From assembly GCF_020873915.1 (NCBI RefSeq), contig NZ_JAHWGP010000003.1:62001-126000 (forward strand): DNA of 64,000 nucleotides, in the 5' to 3' direction. How positions within the stretch are numbered: position 1 is the stretch's first letter; each line of letters starts with the position of its first letter. This document shows positions 63,268 through 64,000 of the stretch, piece by piece. The position numbers were made by a program, and so were the translations under genes. Below the pieces are notes generated by a model. It saw only the letters and a list, made by a program, of their open reading frames with translations. It had not been told where the DNA came from and did no database searches. This DNA is from Streptomyces sp. DH5. Its GTDB lineage: Bacteria > Actinomycetota > Actinomycetes > Streptomycetales > Streptomycetaceae.

Positions 63268-63300
63268 GAAGGGGCCCGGCATCGGATGCCGGGCCCCTTC
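63268..63300. terminator. Bidirectional terminator between kinase and bpa
   Basis: A 15-bp perfect stem GAAGGGGCCCGGCAT / ATGCCGGGCCCCTTC with a 3-base loop, between convergent genes. Confidence 0.88.
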
Positions 63301-63330
63301 GGGTCGTGCGGGCAGGGTCGTCGGGGACGC

Positions 63331-63873
63331 TTACAGGTACGGGCCGCCCGAGCGGCCGCCCAGGTGCGGCTGCTCCTCCGGGCCGTCGCCGACGCCGGGC
63401 GGGAGCGCGCGGCGCATCTGCTCCAGCTGGGCGCGCGCCGCCATCTGCTGGGCGAAGAGCGTGGTCTGGATGCCGTGGAAGAGACCCTCCAGCCAGCCCA
63501 CCAGCTGGGCCTGCGCGATACGCAGTTCGGCGTCGGTGGGCGTCGCGTCGTCCGTGAAGGGCAGCGAGATCCGCTCCAGCTCCTCGACCAGCTCCGGGGC
63601 CAGACCGTCCTCCAGCTCCTTCACCGAACTCGAGTGGATCTCCTTGAGCCGGGCCCGGCTGGCCTCGTCCAGAGGAGCCGCTCGCACCTCCTCCAGCAAC
63701 TGCTTGATCATGCTGCCGATCCGCATGACCTTCGCGGGTTGTTCCACCTGTTCCGTCACCGGGGTCTCGCGGGAGTCCTCGTCTCCGCTGCCGCCGCTGA
63801 GCGCCATGCCGTCCTGGCCGACGACCAGGATCTGCGGATTCTCCGGCGACCGTTCGTTCCTCGGCATCTCCAT
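63331..63873 (-). CDS. bpa: Bacterial proteasome activator Bpa/PafE
   Basis: A 180-residue protein closely following mycobacterial Bpa: VEQPAKVMRIGSMIKQLLEEVRAAPLDEASRARLKEIH, LEDGLAPELVEELERI, DAELRIAQAQLVGWLEGLFHGIQTTLFAQQMAARAQLEQMRRALPPGVG. It ends in PYL, a HbYX-type C-terminus that docks into the 20S proteasome and opens its gate without ATP. The start is uncertain: ATG 63873 has a weak ribosome site and GTG 63891 is in frame. The proteasome genes themselves are not in this window. Confidence 0.93.
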   Translation of the reverse strand: MEMPRNERSPENPQILVVGQDGMALSGGSGDEDSRETPVTEQVEQPAKVMRIGSMIKQLLEEVRAAPLDEASRARLKEIHSSSVKELEDGLAPELVEELERISLPFTDDATPTDAELRIAQAQLVGWLEGLFHGIQTTLFAQQMAARAQLEQMRRALPPGVGDGPEEQPHLGGRSGGPYL

Positions 63874-64000
63874 GCCGTCATTGTCTCGCACCCGGGTGAC
63901 CAGCCCCGGCGGCGCCCCCGGAAGCAGCGGCGGACCCCCGGGTCCCCCCGACGGACGCGTGCGAAATGCCGGACTCATGGCGTGATGCGAGGCTGTTTGG

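Overview
The window is a chromosomal segment of a Streptomyces or very close relative. It has very high GC, GTG and TTG starts next to GGAGG-type ribosome sites, and many lineage families (DUF397/DUF5753/HATPase triad, GAF-ANTAR, RsbU-type phosphatases, snapalysin, mycothiol-dependent enzymes, K15-type DD-peptidase, Bpa proteasome activator). Gene content and order around metG and aspS, the acyl-CoA dehydrogenase, the branched-chain 2-oxoacid dehydrogenase operon and two Ser/Thr kinases resemble the core region of known Streptomyces chromosomes. A perfect parS site at 39074-39087 suggests the segment lies in the origin-proximal part of the chromosome. oriC itself is not in the window. I see no tRNA, rRNA, CRISPR array, transposase or integrase.

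Layout. 1-5.4 kb: truncated sugar-binding lipoprotein, ABM-domain protein, class A beta-lactamase, cold-shock protein with a strong terminator, MerR-like regulator, and a TetR/cytochrome P450 divergent pair with twin inverted repeats. 5.4-6.2 kb: a heptanucleotide repeat array with no credible gene. 6.4-13.2 kb: small membrane and secreted proteins, a GH13 alpha-glucosidase, a nucleoside hydrolase, a lipoprotein and a GAF-ANTAR protein. 13.7-18.0 kb: an XRE-TPR regulator divergent from a tiny secreted-peptide gene, a degenerate caspase-like protein and a membrane PP2C phosphatase. 18.1-22.9 kb: membrane proteins, a VanJ-like membrane phosphatase/nuclease, and the snapalysin gene divergent from its probable LysR activator. 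22.8-28.7 kb: Tat-exported PhoX-like phosphatase with a PHO box, a vWA protein with a long P/E/K-rich region, and metG.

28.7-37.3 kb is an accessory stretch between metG and aspS. It holds a DUF397/XRE/HATPase regulatory triad, a HigBA-type toxin-antitoxin pair whose toxin has an in-frame stop at codon 6, two abutting gene fragments (one DrmC/phospholipase-D-like), a pectate lyase and two Rpn-like proteins. A short mosaic at 35674-35746 repeats a piece of aspS followed by the last codons of metG. That is the junction expected from a tandem duplication or circle insertion spanning the metG-aspS interval.

37.3-64 kb is mostly core: aspS, parS, a PAS-GAF-PP2C-HATPase phosphatase, pirin, SseB-like protein, acyl-CoA dehydrogenase, M18 aminopeptidase, nitrilase-family hydrolase, mycothiol-dependent enzyme, GntR-MFS operon, K15-type DD-peptidase, BRO-N antirepressor-like protein, the bkd E1alpha-E1beta-E2 operon with an upstream palindrome, two divergent membrane Ser/Thr kinases, and bpa. 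The most promising candidates for an undescribed system are the XRE-TPR/secreted-peptide pair at 13.8-15.4 kb and the heptamer array.
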